A stretch of 64,000 nt of DNA from Mycobacterium sp. 3519A. GTDB taxonomy: Bacteria > Actinomycetota > Actinomycetes > Mycobacteriales > Mycobacteriaceae. The stretch lies in contig NZ_OESG01000013.1 of the NCBI RefSeq assembly GCF_900240945.1, positions 2,441,622-2,505,621 of the forward strand. The letters are read 5' to 3'. The notes below the pieces were generated by a model, which saw only the letters and a list, made by a program, of their open reading frames with translations, had not been told where the DNA came from and did not search any database. Shown here piece after piece: positions 20,264 to 30,743 of this stretch. Position 1 is the first letter of the stretch. Every line of letters starts with the position of its first letter. The position numbers and the translations under genes are program-made.

Positions 20264-20854
20264 ATGAGCCGAGTTGTGGTGCTGTCCGGCCCGTCTGCCG
20301 TCGGGAAGTCCACGGTTGTCCGCTGCCTGCGGAAACGGGTTCCCGACCTGCACTTCTCCGTGTCCGTGACTACCAGGGCGCCCCGCCCGGGTGAGGTCGA
20401 CGGCGTCGACTACACGTTCGTTACCGCCGAACAGTTCCAGCATCTGATCGCCGACGGCGCGCTGTTGGAGTGGGCGGAGATCCACGGCGGCTTGCACAGA
20501 TCCGGTACACCGGCCGCGCCCATCCGGGAGGCGACCAAGGCCGGACGGCCGGTGCTGATCGAAGTCGACCTCGCGGGCGCTCGCGCCGTGAAGAAAGCGA
20601 TGCCCGAGGTCGTCACGGTGTTTCTGGCCCCGCCCAGCTGGGAGGAGCTGAAGAGCCGGTTGTCGGGACGGGGCACCGAATCCGCCGAGGTGATGGCGCG
20701 CAGGCTCGACACCGCGAGGGCCGAATTGGCCGCGCAGGGTGACTTCGACGAAGTCGTGGTGAACAGCGAATTGGAATCCGCCTGCGACGAATTGGTATCC
20801 TTGCTGGTGGGCAACAAGCCGGGTACGGCGCAGTCGAGCCCGAGAGCCACCTAA
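20264..20854 (+). CDS. gmk: Guanylate kinase
   Basis: A 196-residue enzyme phosphorylating GMP to GDP. The P-loop GPSAVGKST is at residues 9-17, and the GMP-binding segment follows ([19 protein letters not shown]). The lid region and the [10 protein letters not shown] helix are present. ATG 20264 is used because the ATG at 20232 is out of frame; M. tuberculosis Gmk has a longer N-terminal extension that is absent here. It sits 20 nt upstream of rpoZ. Confidence 0.96.
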   Translation: MSRVVVLSGPSAVGKSTVVRCLRKRVPDLHFSVSVTTRAPRPGEVDGVDYTFVTAEQFQHLIADGALLEWAEIHGGLHRSGTPAAPIREATKAGRPVLIEVDLAGARAVKKAMPEVVTVFLAPPSWEELKSRLSGRGTESAEVMARRLDTARAELAAQGDFDEVVVNSELESACDELVSLLVGNKPGTAQSSPRAT

Positions 20855-20874
20855 ACCCCCAGGAGATTTTCTAC

Positions 20875-21192
20875 GTGAGCACCCCGCACGCCGACACGCC
20901 GCTGGCCGCTGTGGACGACCTCGACCCGTCCGCCGCCAGCGCGTACGACACGCCGTTGGGCATCACCAACCCGCCCATCGACGAGCTGCTGTCCCGGGCG
21001 TCGAGCAAGTATGCGCTGGTCATCTACGCCGCGAAGCGTGCTCGCCAGATCAACGACTACTACAACCAACTCGGCGACGGCATCCTCGAGTACGTCGGTC
21101 CGCTGGTCGAGCCGGGCCTTCAGGAAAAGCCGCTGTCGATCGCGATGCGCGAGATCCACGAGGATCTGCTCGAGCACACCGAGGGCGAGTAG
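20875..21192 (+). CDS. rpoZ: RNA polymerase omega subunit
   Basis: A 105-residue protein from GTG 20875, preceded by AGGAGA. The core [18 protein letters not shown] followed by [10 protein letters not shown] is the conserved omega region that clamps the beta' C-terminus and helps assemble RNA polymerase. The actinobacterial N-terminal extension (about 30 residues) and the C-terminal helix [14 protein letters not shown] are present. It lies between gmk and coaBC, the usual actinobacterial order. Confidence 0.97.
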   Translation: MSTPHADTPLAAVDDLDPSAASAYDTPLGITNPPIDELLSRASSKYALVIYAAKRARQINDYYNQLGDGILEYVGPLVEPGLQEKPLSIAMREIHEDLLEHTEGE

Positions 21193-21205
21193 CTAAGGCT
21201 CTGCG

Positions 21206-22459
21206 GTGAGCGACCGCAAGCGGATCATCGTCGGCGTCGCCGGTGGCATCGCCGCTTACAAGGCGGCGACAGTCGTCCGTCAACTCACCGAAGCGGGCCA
21301 TTCCGTCCGCGTCGTGCCGACCGAGTCTGCGCTGCGCTTCATCGGCGCCGCGACGTTCGAGGCCCTGTCCGGTAATCCTGTGCACACCGGCGTGTGGGAC
21401 GACGTCCACGAGGTGCCGCATGTCCGGTACGGCCAGGAGGCCGACCTGGTGGTGGTCGCCCCCGCCACCGCTGATCTGCTGGCCCGCGCGGTCGCGGGCC
21501 GCGCCGACGACCTGCTGACCGCGACGCTGCTGACCGCGCGATGTCCGGTGATGTTCGCGCCCGCCATGCACACCGAGATGTGGTTCCACCCGGCCACCGT
21601 CGACAACGTCGCGACGTTACGACATAGGGGCGCAATCGTTCTCGAGCCCGCCTCGGGTCGGCTCACCGGAGCCGACACCGGTGCGGGCCGGCTGCCGGAG
21701 GCCGAGGAGATCACCACGCTCGCAGGCCTTCTGCTGGAACGCGGCGATGCGCTGCCCTACGACCTGGCCGGCGTCAAAGTGCTCGTCAGCGCCGGAGGCA
21801 CCCGCGAAACAATCGACCCGGTGCGCTTCATCGGCAACCGCAGTTCGGGCAAGCAGGGTTACGCGATGGCGCGGGTGATGGCGCAGCGCGGCGCGGACGT
21901 CACCCTGATCGCCGGTAACACCGCGGGGCTGATCGACCCGGCCGGCGTCGAGGTCGTCCACATCGGCTCCGCGGCCCAGCTCAAAGACGCCGTCTCCAAA
22001 CACGCCCCCGACGCGCACGTCCTGGTGATGGCGGCCGCGGTCGCCGACTTCCGGCCCACCAACGTGCAAACCAGCAAGATCAAGAAATCCGCCGATCCGA
22101 ATGCGGCCGCGCCGGTCATCGAACTGACCCGCACCGATGACGTGCTCGCCGGTGCCGTGCGGGCGCGCGCGGACGGCCAACTGCCCAATATGCGGGCCAT
22201 CGTGGGGTTCGCTGCGGAAACCGGTGACGCGAACGGAGATGTGCTCTTCCACGCCCGCTCGAAATTGAAACGCAAAGGCTGCGATTTGCTCGTGGTCAAT
22301 GCCGTCGGTGAGAATCGGGCGTTCGAAGTCGACAACAACGACGGATGGCTGCTCGCATCGGACGGGACCGAATCGGCACTGGAGCACGGTTCGAAAACTC
22401 TGATGGCCAGCCGTATTGTGGACGCGATCGTGGCCTTCCTGCGCGGAAACGGCGGGTAG
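21206..22459 (+). CDS. coaBC: Bifunctional phosphopantothenoylcysteine synthetase/decarboxylase
   Basis: A 417-residue enzyme catalysing two successive steps of coenzyme A synthesis. The N-terminal CoaC half is an FMN-binding HFCD domain (VGVAGGIAAYKA at residues 9-20, catalytic His in VPHVRYG near 72, and PAMHTEMW). The C-terminal CoaB half begins near residue 190 (VSAGGTRETIDPVRFIGNRS) and contains the Lys motif SKIKKS, where the synthetase binds CTP and cysteine. GTG 21206 lies 13 nt after the rpoZ stop, so the genes are probably co-transcribed. Confidence 0.96.
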   Translation: MSDRKRIIVGVAGGIAAYKAATVVRQLTEAGHSVRVVPTESALRFIGAATFEALSGNPVHTGVWDDVHEVPHVRYGQEADLVVVAPATADLLARAVAGRADDLLTATLLTARCPVMFAPAMHTEMWFHPATVDNVATLRHRGAIVLEPASGRLTGADTGAGRLPEAEEITTLAGLLLERGDALPYDLAGVKVLVSAGGTRETIDPVRFIGNRSSGKQGYAMARVMAQRGADVTLIAGNTAGLIDPAGVEVVHIGSAAQLKDAVSKHAPDAHVLVMAAAVADFRPTNVQTSKIKKSADPNAAAPVIELTRTDDVLAGAVRARADGQLPNMRAIVGFAAETGDANGDVLFHARSKLKRKGCDLLVVNAVGENRAFEVDNNDGWLLASDGTESALEHGSKTLMASRIVDAIVAFLRGNGG

Positions 22460-22534
22460 CGGCGGGCGGCTGCGGGTGAGGCCAACGCAGGCATCAGGCT
22501 GCAGCTAAGGGTTGCGCGAGCGGGAGGCGCACGC

Positions 22535-22561
22535 TTGGCTGCACCGAGGCAGGCATATAAT
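22535..22561 (+). promoter_or_regulatory. Likely housekeeping promoter of metK
   Basis: A consensus -10 hexamer TATAAT lies at 22556-22561, with TTGGCT at 22535-22540 (15-nt spacer) as the best -35. This is unusually close to the SigA consensus for this GC-rich genome. Transcription would start near 22568, giving a short leader of about 27 nt. The GGAAAGG at 22577-22583 would be the ribosome-binding site for GTG 22595. Confidence 0.6.
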
Positions 22562-22594
22562 TCGATTGACTAAGTTTCGGAAAGGGTTCGAACC

Positions 22595-23803
<1,209 letters not shown>

Positions 23804-23804
23804 G

Positions 23805-23853
23805 GATTTGTGTGCGTCGACGAGCGGTGAGCGCTCCAAAACGCACCCAAATC
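23805..23853. terminator. Long imperfect hairpin between convergent metK and monooxygenase genes
   Basis: GATTTGTGTGCGT (23805-23817) pairs with ACGCACCCAAATC (23841-23853), 12 of 13 positions. Inside it GAGCG/CGCTC (22-26 and 32-36 of the 23800s) forms a second stem. It fills the 51-bp gap between the converging genes and ends two bases before the monooxygenase stop, so it could act as a bidirectional terminator. A true U-tract is missing. The TGTGCGT...GAGCG theme may also mark it as a dispersed palindrome. Confidence 0.55.
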
Positions 23854-23854
23854 G

Positions 23855-25339
23855 CTAGGAACTGAAGGCGTAATCGTCGAGCGGGAAGCGGCGGCTGCGG
23901 ACGTACGTCTCGATCGTGCTGGCCGGCCGCAGCGGCACGTCGCCGTTCTTGTCGAAGTAGTAGCTGTTGGCGTTCTGGCAGCTGTCCTGCCAGAAGATCT
24001 GCCGGTGCCGCTTGCGCATCATCTCGGCGAAGTACCGGTCGTTGGCCTCCTGCTTCACCTCGACGCGGCTGGCGCGGCGGCGTCGCGCCTGCTTCAGGCA
24101 GCGGACGATGTGGTGTGTCTGAGTCTCGATCAGCGCGAAGTAGGAGTTCCCGACATAGCCGTACGGTCCGAAGACGGTGAAGAAGTTCGGGAAGCCGGGC
24201 ACGCTGACGCCCTCGTAGGCCTGCAGGCGGTGCTCGGCCCAGTGGCGGCTCCACGATCGGCCGCCTGAACCGCTGACCGGATACGTCGGCATCTCGTCGG
24301 TGTCCATCGTCTTGAACCCGGTCGCGAGGATCAGCACGTCCACGTCGCGGGTTTCGCCGTCCGTGGTGGCCACCCCCGAACCGGTGATCTTGTCGATCGG
24401 CTCGGTGACCAACTCGACGTTGTCGCGGTTGTAGGTCGACAAATAGGTGTTGTGGAACCCGGGCCGCTTGCAGCCGACGGCGTAGCGCGGGGTGAGCTTG
24501 TCGCGCACCTCCGGGTCCTTGACCTGTTTGCGCAGATACGACTTGCCGACCTGCGTCATGTTCTTGGCCATCGGGTTGAGGGTGAAGTACTGGGCGGGCA
24601 ACGTGAAGGTCAGTTCGACGTAGGCCTGGCTGAGCAGCCGCTGCACCGTGTGGCCGCCCGGCAGTCGCATCAACCGCCGGATCGTCGGCGACAGCGGCAT
24701 GTCGGCTTTCGGGAAGCACCAGATCGGGGTGCGCTGAAAGACATAGAGCTGCTTGACAATTGGCGCAATCTCGGGAATGACCTGGACCGCTGAGGCCCCG
24801 GTGCCGATGATCGCGACGCGCTTACCGGTCAGGTCCTGCTCATGGTCCCAGCGCGCGGTGTGCATCGTGACGCCTGCGAACGAGTCGACGCCGTCGATGT
24901 CGGGAAGATTCGGCGTGATGAGCACCCCGCACGCGTTGACCAGGAACCGCGCCGTGACCGTCTCGCCGGTGTCGAGTTCGACTCGCCACACGCTGGCGTC
25001 GTCGTCGAACACGGCGCCGGTCACCTTGGTGTTGAACCGGATTTTCGGCCGCAGGCGGTATTTGTCGACGCAGTGCTCGGCGTAGGCCTTCAGTTCCCGC
25101 CCTGGCGCGTACGTCCGCGTCCAGTCCGCGCTCTTCTCGAATGAGAACTGATACGAGAAGGACGGAATGTCAACGGCGATACCGGGATACGTGTTCCAGT
25201 GCCAGGTGCCGCCGGGCCCATCACCTGCCTCGACGATCACGTAGTCGCCGAGGCCCGCTCTGTCCAGCTTGATGGCGGTGCCGATGCCGGAGAATCCGGC
25301 ACCGACGATGACGGTGTCGTACTGGGGCGTAGCGGGCAT
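23855..25339 (-). CDS. Flavin-containing Baeyer-Villiger-type monooxygenase (Rv1393c-like)
   Basis: A 494-residue FAD/NADPH enzyme. The FAD Rossmann motif is GAGFSG at residues 13-18, the NADPH motif GTGASA at 179-184, and between them lies FAGVTMHTARWD (154-165). That stretch fits the Baeyer-Villiger fingerprint FxGxxxHxxxW(P/D) exactly. Such enzymes insert oxygen into ketones or S-oxidise thioamides; substrates cannot be read from sequence. Its convergent position next to metK matches Rv1393c of M. tuberculosis. It lies 36 nt downstream of the start of no other gene and may be read with the HD-domain gene. Confidence 0.9.
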   Translation of the reverse strand: MPATPQYDTVIVGAGFSGIGTAIKLDRAGLGDYVIVEAGDGPGGTWHWNTYPGIAVDIPSFSYQFSFEKSADWTRTYAPGRELKAYAEHCVDKYRLRPKIRFNTKVTGAVFDDDASVWRVELDTGETVTARFLVNACGVLITPNLPDIDGVDSFAGVTMHTARWDHEQDLTGKRVAIIGTGASAVQVIPEIAPIVKQLYVFQRTPIWCFPKADMPLSPTIRRLMRLPGGHTVQRLLSQAYVELTFTLPAQYFTLNPMAKNMTQVGKSYLRKQVKDPEVRDKLTPRYAVGCKRPGFHNTYLSTYNRDNVELVTEPIDKITGSGVATTDGETRDVDVLILATGFKTMDTDEMPTYPVSGSGGRSWSRHWAEHRLQAYEGVSVPGFPNFFTVFGPYGYVGNSYFALIETQTHHIVRCLKQARRRRASRVEVKQEANDRYFAEMMRKRHRQIFWQDSCQNANSYYFDKNGDVPLRPASTIETYVRSRRFPLDDYAFSS

Positions 25340-25375
25340 ACACCGAATGTAAACCCGCGGCGCGCTTTCCCGGTC

Positions 25376-26017
25376 CTACTCCGGCCAGCTGTTCGTCAGA
25401 ATGATGTTGACGAAGTCCTCGCGGACGAAACTCGGGTCGAAATGCGCCAGCACGTCGTCGTTGACGGTGCCGAACGTCGAGAACGGCCGGTGCTTCATGC
25501 CCTCGTTGAAGGCCTGCAGGATGCTGCGCTTGAAATCCGGTCGCGGGTGCGCAGCGGTCACGGCGTCGCGTTCTTCGGCTGACAGATCGTCGCGGCCGAT
25601 GCCGAGAACGTCGGTCTCGACGCCCGCGGTGACCAGCGCGATCTCCGGGTCGAGGAACTCCGGGATACCCGGCGTCGTGTGCAGCGCGATGGACAGCCAC
25701 ACCTTGCGCACCGTCGCGTCGTCATAGCCGTGGTCACGTAGGAACTTCTCGGCGGCGTTGGCGCCGTCCACCTCGAACCGTCCCATCGAATCGCGGTAGC
25801 CCTCCGTCAGGCCGATGTCGTGGAACATCGCGCCGACGTAGAGCAGTTCGAGGTCGGGGTCCAGGCCGCGGCGCCTGCCCTGCAGCGCGCCGAACAGGAA
25901 CACCCGCCGCGAGTGGTTGTACAGCAGGTCGTTCTCGGTGTCCCGGATGTATGCGGTGGTGTCTCGTACGAGTTGGGTGTCTGGTATCGCGATGCCCGCG
26001 ATTGTCTGTGTAGTCAT
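25376..26017 (-). CDS. HD-domain metal-dependent hydrolase (cyanamide hydratase-like)
   Basis: A 213-residue protein with ATG at 26017. HD-family ligands are visible: His in LLYNHSRRVF, the HD pair in GAMFHDIGL, and His in LSIALHTTPG. The overall pattern (metal-binding helices, then GIGRDDLSAEERDAV and FKRSILQAFNEG) is closest to the cyanamide hydratase / small HD subgroup rather than to cyclic-di-GMP or nucleotide phosphohydrolases. The gene is divergent from a GlxA-type regulator 84 bp away, with an inverted repeat between them. Cyanamide as substrate is an inference only. Confidence 0.8.
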   Translation of the reverse strand: MTTQTIAGIAIPDTQLVRDTTAYIRDTENDLLYNHSRRVFLFGALQGRRRGLDPDLELLYVGAMFHDIGLTEGYRDSMGRFEVDGANAAEKFLRDHGYDDATVRKVWLSIALHTTPGIPEFLDPEIALVTAGVETDVLGIGRDDLSAEERDAVTAAHPRPDFKRSILQAFNEGMKHRPFSTFGTVNDDVLAHFDPSFVREDFVNIILTNSWPE

Positions 26018-26049
26018 GGCATCAGTGTTGGTCCGCGTCGCCCCGCCCC

Positions 26050-26067
26050 GGCACTGTCCGCTGTGCC
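26050..26067. promoter_or_regulatory. Inverted repeat between HD hydrolase and AraC-type regulator genes
   Basis: GGCAC (26050-26054) and GTGCC (26063-26067) form a perfect 5-bp inverted repeat around TGTCCGCT. It is centred in the 84-bp divergent intergenic region and about 43 bp upstream of the regulator ATG. The size and position fit an operator for the adjacent DNA-binding protein, but that is inference from location. Confidence 0.4.
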
Positions 26068-26101
26068 ATTTTTCCCACAGAAAGCGACATAGGGTGGGGG
26101 C

Positions 26102-27070
26102 ATGCCAACTGATCGACTCGTCGTGTTCGTGGTGTTCGACGGCATGAAACTGCTCGATGTGGCCGGGCCCGCGGAGGTGTTCGCGGAGGCGAACCGGTTC
26201 GGCGCCTCGTACGAGGTGGTGATGGCGTCGGTCGACGGCAGCGACGCGGTCACCTCCGTCGGCACCCGGTTGGCCGTGTCGACGTCGATTGCCGCGGTCG
26301 AAAAGGCCGACACCGTAGTGGTTTCGGGCGGCGACGATCTGGTCGGCCGACCCATCGACCCGCAACTGGTCGCCGCGGTGAAGGCGCTGTGCCCGCGCAC
26401 CCGCCGGATGGCGTCCATCTGCACCGGGTCGTTCATCCTGGCGCAGGCGGGCCTGCTCGACGGGCGCCGCGCCACCACCCATTGGCGGCAGACCGGCCTG
26501 CTGTCGCGGGCGTACCCGAAGATCACCGTGGAACCGGACGCGATCTTCGTGCGCGACGGCGACATCTACACCTCGGCCGGGGTGTCGGCGGGCATCGACC
26601 TGGCGCTGGCACTGGTCGAAGACGACCACGGCGCCGACCTCGTCCGCGAGGTGGCCCGCTCGTTGGTGGTGTACCTGAAACGGGCAGGCGGGCAGTCGCA
26701 GTTCTCCGCGCTCGTCGAATCCCGGCCGCCGGAGCGCTCGCAGTTGCGCGCGGTCACCGAGGCGATCGCCGCCGACCCCGGCGCCAATCACACCGTGAAA
26801 ACCCTTGCCGCGCAAGCAGCTTTGAGCACCCGCCAGCTGACCCGGTTGTTTCAGACCGAACTCGGCACCACGCCTGCCCGTTATGTCGAGATGATCCGGA
26901 TCGATGCTGCGCGCTCGGCGCTCGACGCCGGTCGTTCGGTGACCGATTCCGCCCGGTTGGCGGGCTTCGGCAGCGCCGAGACGCTGCGCCGGGTGTTCGT
27001 CAGCCAGCTCGGCATCTCACCGAAGGCCTACCGCGACAGGTTCAAATCCACCGGCGCGATCGCGTCATGA
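26102..27070 (+). CDS. GlxA-type AraC-family regulator with DJ-1/PfpI N-terminal domain
   Basis: A 322-residue regulator. Residues 1-190 form a DJ-1/PfpI (class I amidotransferase-like) domain (VVFDGMKLLDVAGPAEVF) with a Cys elbow ICTGSF near residue 104. About 215-315 is an AraC/XylS double helix-turn-helix (VKTLAAQAALSTRQLTRLF, then DSARLAGFGSAETLRRVF and GISPKAYRDRF). This architecture typifies FtrA/GlxA/ArgR-type regulators that often control one adjacent catabolic gene. The divergent HD-domain hydrolase is the obvious candidate. The end overlaps the convergent esterase gene by 6 nt. Confidence 0.9.
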   Translation: MPTDRLVVFVVFDGMKLLDVAGPAEVFAEANRFGASYEVVMASVDGSDAVTSVGTRLAVSTSIAAVEKADTVVVSGGDDLVGRPIDPQLVAAVKALCPRTRRMASICTGSFILAQAGLLDGRRATTHWRQTGLLSRAYPKITVEPDAIFVRDGDIYTSAGVSAGIDLALALVEDDHGADLVREVARSLVVYLKRAGGQSQFSALVESRPPERSQLRAVTEAIAADPGANHTVKTLAAQAALSTRQLTRLFQTELGTTPARYVEMIRIDAARSALDAGRSVTDSARLAGFGSAETLRRVFVSQLGISPKAYRDRFKSTGAIAS

Positions 27071-28006
27071 CGCGTGTAACGCCTTGCGTAACGCCGCGAG
27101 TCCGCGCTCTGCGGCGGCCGTGGCGGCGGGCACGACGCCCGCATAGCCGAGATAGCCGTGGATCAAGGTCTCGGCGTTGTGCAGTTGGACCGGCACACCG
27201 GCCGCGGTGAGCAGTTCGGCGTAGCGGGCGCCGTCGTCGCGCAGCGGGTCATGCCCTGCGACGGCGATGTAGGCAGGCGGGAGTTCGGTCAGGTCCTCGG
27301 CCCGTCCAGGAGCCAGCGTCGCCGGCATCTCGGAAAGGTCCAAATCGCCTACGTACCAACGCCCGAACCCGCCGACCGACGCTCGGTCGAGCAGCGGCGC
27401 ATCCGCGTTCTCGGCGAACGACGGCAGCGAGGTGTCCCACGTGGTGGCTGGATACCACAGCAGCTGGAAACGAATCGGCGGCCCGCCCGCATCGCGCGCG
27501 AGAAGCGCGACCACCGCGGCGAGGTTACCGCCCGCGGAGTCGCCCGCCACCGCCATCCGGTCAGGGTCGGCGCCCAGTTGATCCGCGTTCGCCGCCACCC
27601 ATTGCGTTGCGGCCCAAGAATCTTCGACCGCGGCCGGGTACGGGTGCTCAGGGGCGAGCCGGTACTCCACCGACACCACCACCGCGTCGGCGCCGACCGC
27701 ATGACTGCGCGCATCCCCGTCGTAGCTGTCGAGGTCTCCGACGCACCATCCGCCGCCGTGCAGGAAGACGACCACCGGCAGCGTCTCCTGCGTTGTCGGC
27801 GGCCGGTAGATCCGGATCCGGATGGGCCCCGCGGGCCCCTCGATGGTGCGGTCCTCGGTGTGCACCTCCGGATGCACCTGGCGGCGCGGCAGGTCGCGGA
27901 ACCGCTGCCTCGCGGCCTCGACGCCGCCGTCGGTTGTCAACTGAAACGGAACGGCCTTTAGTACCTTCAGCAGGATGGCGTCGACCGCGGGCTTGGCAAC
28001 GGACAC
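27065..28006 (-). CDS. Alpha/beta hydrolase of the hormone-sensitive-lipase family (NlhH/LipI-like esterase)
   Basis: A 313-residue carboxylesterase. The oxyanion-hole motif HGGGW is at residues 83-87 and the nucleophile elbow GDSAGG places Ser at 157. Asp in [10 protein letters not shown] and His in ETLIHGY complete the triad. Sequence and order next to a YhhN protein and priA match M. tuberculosis Rv1399c/Rv1400c, which hydrolyse short-chain esters. GTG 28006 is the assigned start, but it overlaps the start of the divergent YhhN gene by 32 bp, so one of the two starts may be too long. Confidence 0.9.
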   Translation of the reverse strand: MSVAKPAVDAILLKVLKAVPFQLTTDGGVEAARQRFRDLPRRQVHPEVHTEDRTIEGPAGPIRIRIYRPPTTQETLPVVVFLHGGGWCVGDLDSYDGDARSHAVGADAVVVSVEYRLAPEHPYPAAVEDSWAATQWVAANADQLGADPDRMAVAGDSAGGNLAAVVALLARDAGGPPIRFQLLWYPATTWDTSLPSFAENADAPLLDRASVGGFGRWYVGDLDLSEMPATLAPGRAEDLTELPPAYIAVAGHDPLRDDGARYAELLTAAGVPVQLHNAETLIHGYLGYAGVVPAATAAAERGLAALRKALHAS

Positions 28007-28709
28007 GGGGACACCGTACGCACATCCGCGGACGCGGATCCTGTGGGTGGCCGCCGTGATCGTCGGCGCCTGTTACGGCGTTTTCCTGATCGCCACGGCC
28101 CTGCGGCTGCCCCATGGCGCCGAACTCACCGGCCAGTTCCTGCTGCAGCCCGCGGTCAAGGCGCTGACGGCGGTCCTGCTTGCAGCCGCGGCGCTGACCC
28201 ACCCGATCCAGCGTGAGCGACGCTGGCTGGTCGCGGCGCTGCTGTTCTCAGCCGCCGGGGACTTCCTGCTGGCGATGCCGTGGTGGGCGCCGTCGTTCGT
28301 GCTCGGCCTTGCCGCGTTCCTGATCGCGCACCTGTGCTTCCTGGCGGCCCTGATCCCGCTGGTCGCGCGCTCTCGGCGGCGACTGGCCGCCGCGGCAGTC
28401 ATGGTGGCCGCCTGCGTCGCGCTGCTGGTGTGGTTCTGGCCCCGACTGCTCGCCGAGGGGATGGCCGTTCCCGTCACGGTGTACATCGCTGTGCTCGGCG
28501 CGATGGTGTGTGCGGCGCTGCTGGCCCGGCTGCCGACGCCGTGGACCGCGCTTGGCGCGGTGTGCTTCGCGGTGTCCGACGGCATGATCGGCATCGGCAA
28601 GTTCGTCCTTGCACCAACAAACACAGAGGCACTCGCCGTGCCGATCTGGTGGGCGTATGCCGCGTCGATCGTGCTCATCACGGCCGGCTTCTTCTTCGGC
28701 CGCAAGTGA
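27975..28709 (+). CDS. YhhN/TMEM86-family integral membrane protein (lysoplasmalogenase-like)
   Basis: A 244-residue protein with about eight hydrophobic segments (for example [16 protein letters not shown] and [11 protein letters not shown] at the C-terminus). The family signatures [11 protein letters not shown] and [11 protein letters not shown], each with an intramembrane Asp, match YhhN/TMEM86. Some members hydrolyse lysoplasmalogen vinyl-ether bonds; activity in mycobacteria is untested as far as I know. The ATG at 27975 overlaps the divergent esterase start, and GTG near 28045 is an alternative. The stop overlaps priA GTG by 4 nt. Confidence 0.85.
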   Translation: MASTAGLATDTGTPYAHPRTRILWVAAVIVGACYGVFLIATALRLPHGAELTGQFLLQPAVKALTAVLLAAAALTHPIQRERRWLVAALLFSAAGDFLLAMPWWAPSFVLGLAAFLIAHLCFLAALIPLVARSRRRLAAAAVMVAACVALLVWFWPRLLAEGMAVPVTVYIAVLGAMVCAALLARLPTPWTALGAVCFAVSDGMIGIGKFVLAPTNTEALAVPIWWAYAASIVLITAGFFFGRK

Positions 28710-30706
28710 CCACCACCCGACACCCGGCCGAGCACGAGCCCATCGCCCGTGTGCTGCCCATGTTGACGGTGCCGCATCTGGACCGCGAATTCGACTACCT
28801 GGTGTCGGCCGAGCAGTCCGACGACGCGCAGCCAGGGGTACGCGTCCGAGTCCGCTTCCACGGCAGACTCGTTGACGCGTTCGTCCTTGAAAGACGCTCG
28901 GACACAGACCATGTCGGCAAGCTGGGTTGGCTGGACCGTGTCGTGTCGGCTGAGCGGGTGCTGACGCCGGAGGTGCGCCGCCTCGTCGACGCCGTCGCGG
29001 CGCGATACGCCGGCACCCGCGCCGACGTGTTGCGACTGGCGGTGCCGCCGCGGCACGCAGCGGTCGAGAAGCAGTCGGCACCCGAACTCGCGCCGCTGGC
29101 GGTCAAACCGGTCGACACCGCCGCGTGGTCCGAATACGGACGCGGCGAACAGTTCCTCGGCGCTCTCGGTGACGGCCGCGCCGCGCGCGCGGTCTGGCAG
29201 GCGCTGCCGGGGGAGAGGTGGACCGACCGGCTTGCCGAAGCGGCCGCGGTGACGGTGAGTTCCGGCCGCGGCGTGCTGGCCGTGGTGCCCGACCAACGCG
29301 ATGTGGATGCGTTGTCCGCCAGCGTAATTCGGCTGATCGACGAGGAGCGGGTGGCCGCGCTGTCTGCCGGTCTCGGACCGGCCCAGCGCTACCGCCGGTG
29401 GCTGTCGGTGCTGCGCGGCGGGGCGCGCATGGTGATCGGGACCCGCAGCGCCGTGTTCGCGCCCGTCGCCGACCTCGGCCTGGTGATGGTGTGGGACGAC
29501 GGCGACGACACTCTCTCCGAACCGCGCGCGCCCTACCCACACGCGCGTGAGGTGGCGATGCTGCGTGCCCATCAACTGCGGTGCGCGGCGTTGATCGGCG
29601 GCTACGCCCGCACCGCCGAATCGCAAGCGCTGGTGCGCAGTCGGTGGGCGCACGACCTGGTGGCCCCGCGCGCCGTCGTGCGCGCGCGTTCGCCGCGCGT
29701 GGTGGCACTCGACGACAGCGGCCACGAGCAGGAGCGTGATCCCGCGGCCCGCACCGCCCGGGTGCCGTCGCTGGCGTTGCGTGCGGCCCGCACCGCACTG
29801 GAGGCCGGGCGTCCGGTGCTCGTCCAGGTGCCGCGGCGCGGCTACGTGCCCGCGCTGGCGTGTGCGCGGTGCCGCACCGTGGCCCGCTGCAGGCATTGCA
29901 CCGGTCCGCTGTCGCTGCCGGATCGCGACACCGCGGGCGCGGTGTGCCGCTGGTGTGGCCGCGCGGACCGGGCGTTGCGTTGTGCCCGCTGCGGATCCGA
30001 CGCTGTCCGCGCGGTGGTCATCGGCACCAGGCGCACCGCAGAGGAACTCGGCAGGGCGTTCGCGGGCACACCGGTGATCACCTCGGGCGGTGAGGCGATG
30101 GTGGCGACGGTCGCCGAAGAGCCCGCGGTGGTCGTCGCGACGCCAGGCGCCGAACCGGTGGCCGCGGGCGGCTACGGGGCGGCGCTGCTGCTGGACGCGT
30201 GGGCGCTGCTGGGGCGTCAGGATCTGCGGGCCGCCGAGGACACGTTGCGGCGCTGGATGGCCGCCGCGGCGCTGGTCCGCCCGCGCGGCGACGGCGGCAC
30301 CGTCGCGGTGGTGGCCGAGTCGGCGATCCCGACCGTGCAGTCGCTGATCCGGTGGGATCCGGTGGGGCACGCCGACGCCGAACTCGACGCGCGCGCCGAG
30401 GTCGGTCTGCCGCCGGCCGTGCACATCGCCGCGGTCGACGGCACCCCGGCGGCCGTGAACGCTCTCATCGACGCCGCGGACCTGCCCGAGGGCGCGCAAC
30501 TGCTCGGGCCCGTCGACCTGCCCGCGGGCGCACGCAGGCCGCCCGGTGTCACCGCCGAAAGCCCGGTGAGCCGGATGCTGGTGCGGGTGCCCCGCGACGG
30601 CGGGCTGGCGCTCGCGGCCGCGCTGCGACGGGCAACCGGGGTGCTCAGCGCGCGACACGACCAACAGCCAACGCGTGTGCAAATCGACCCGTTGCACATA
30701 GGGTAG
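28706..30706 (+). CDS. priA: Primosomal protein N' (PriA-like) lacking intact helicase motifs
   Basis: A 666-residue protein from GTG 28706, overlapping the YhhN stop. The N-terminal DNA 3'-end-binding domain ([18 protein letters not shown]) and the paired zinc-binding cysteines [13 protein letters not shown] and [18 protein letters not shown] are present. The Walker A GxTGSGKT of E. coli PriA is missing, and the DEEH box region reads WDDGDDT. Actinobacterial PriA proteins are known for this loss and are probably not helicases, acting instead as replication-restart scaffolds. Length matches the M. tuberculosis protein (about 655). Confidence 0.92.
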   Translation: MTTTRHPAEHEPIARVLPMLTVPHLDREFDYLVSAEQSDDAQPGVRVRVRFHGRLVDAFVLERRSDTDHVGKLGWLDRVVSAERVLTPEVRRLVDAVAARYAGTRADVLRLAVPPRHAAVEKQSAPELAPLAVKPVDTAAWSEYGRGEQFLGALGDGRAARAVWQALPGERWTDRLAEAAAVTVSSGRGVLAVVPDQRDVDALSASVIRLIDEERVAALSAGLGPAQRYRRWLSVLRGGARMVIGTRSAVFAPVADLGLVMVWDDGDDTLSEPRAPYPHAREVAMLRAHQLRCAALIGGYARTAESQALVRSRWAHDLVAPRAVVRARSPRVVALDDSGHEQERDPAARTARVPSLALRAARTALEAGRPVLVQVPRRGYVPALACARCRTVARCRHCTGPLSLPDRDTAGAVCRWCGRADRALRCARCGSDAVRAVVIGTRRTAEELGRAFAGTPVITSGGEAMVATVAEEPAVVVATPGAEPVAAGGYGAALLLDAWALLGRQDLRAAEDTLRRWMAAAALVRPRGDGGTVAVVAESAIPTVQSLIRWDPVGHADAELDARAEVGLPPAVHIAAVDGTPAAVNALIDAADLPEGAQLLGPVDLPAGARRPPGVTAESPVSRMLVRVPRDGGLALAAALRRATGVLSARHDQQPTRVQIDPLHIG

Positions 30707-30743
30707 TTCCGACGCGGCGACTCGCGCCGACGAGGAGGTGGCC

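Noticed and set aside
22460..22594. SAM riboswitch ahead of metK
   Set aside because: No SAM-I, SAM-II or SAM-IV core was recognised, and the predicted leader after TATAAT is only about 27 nt.
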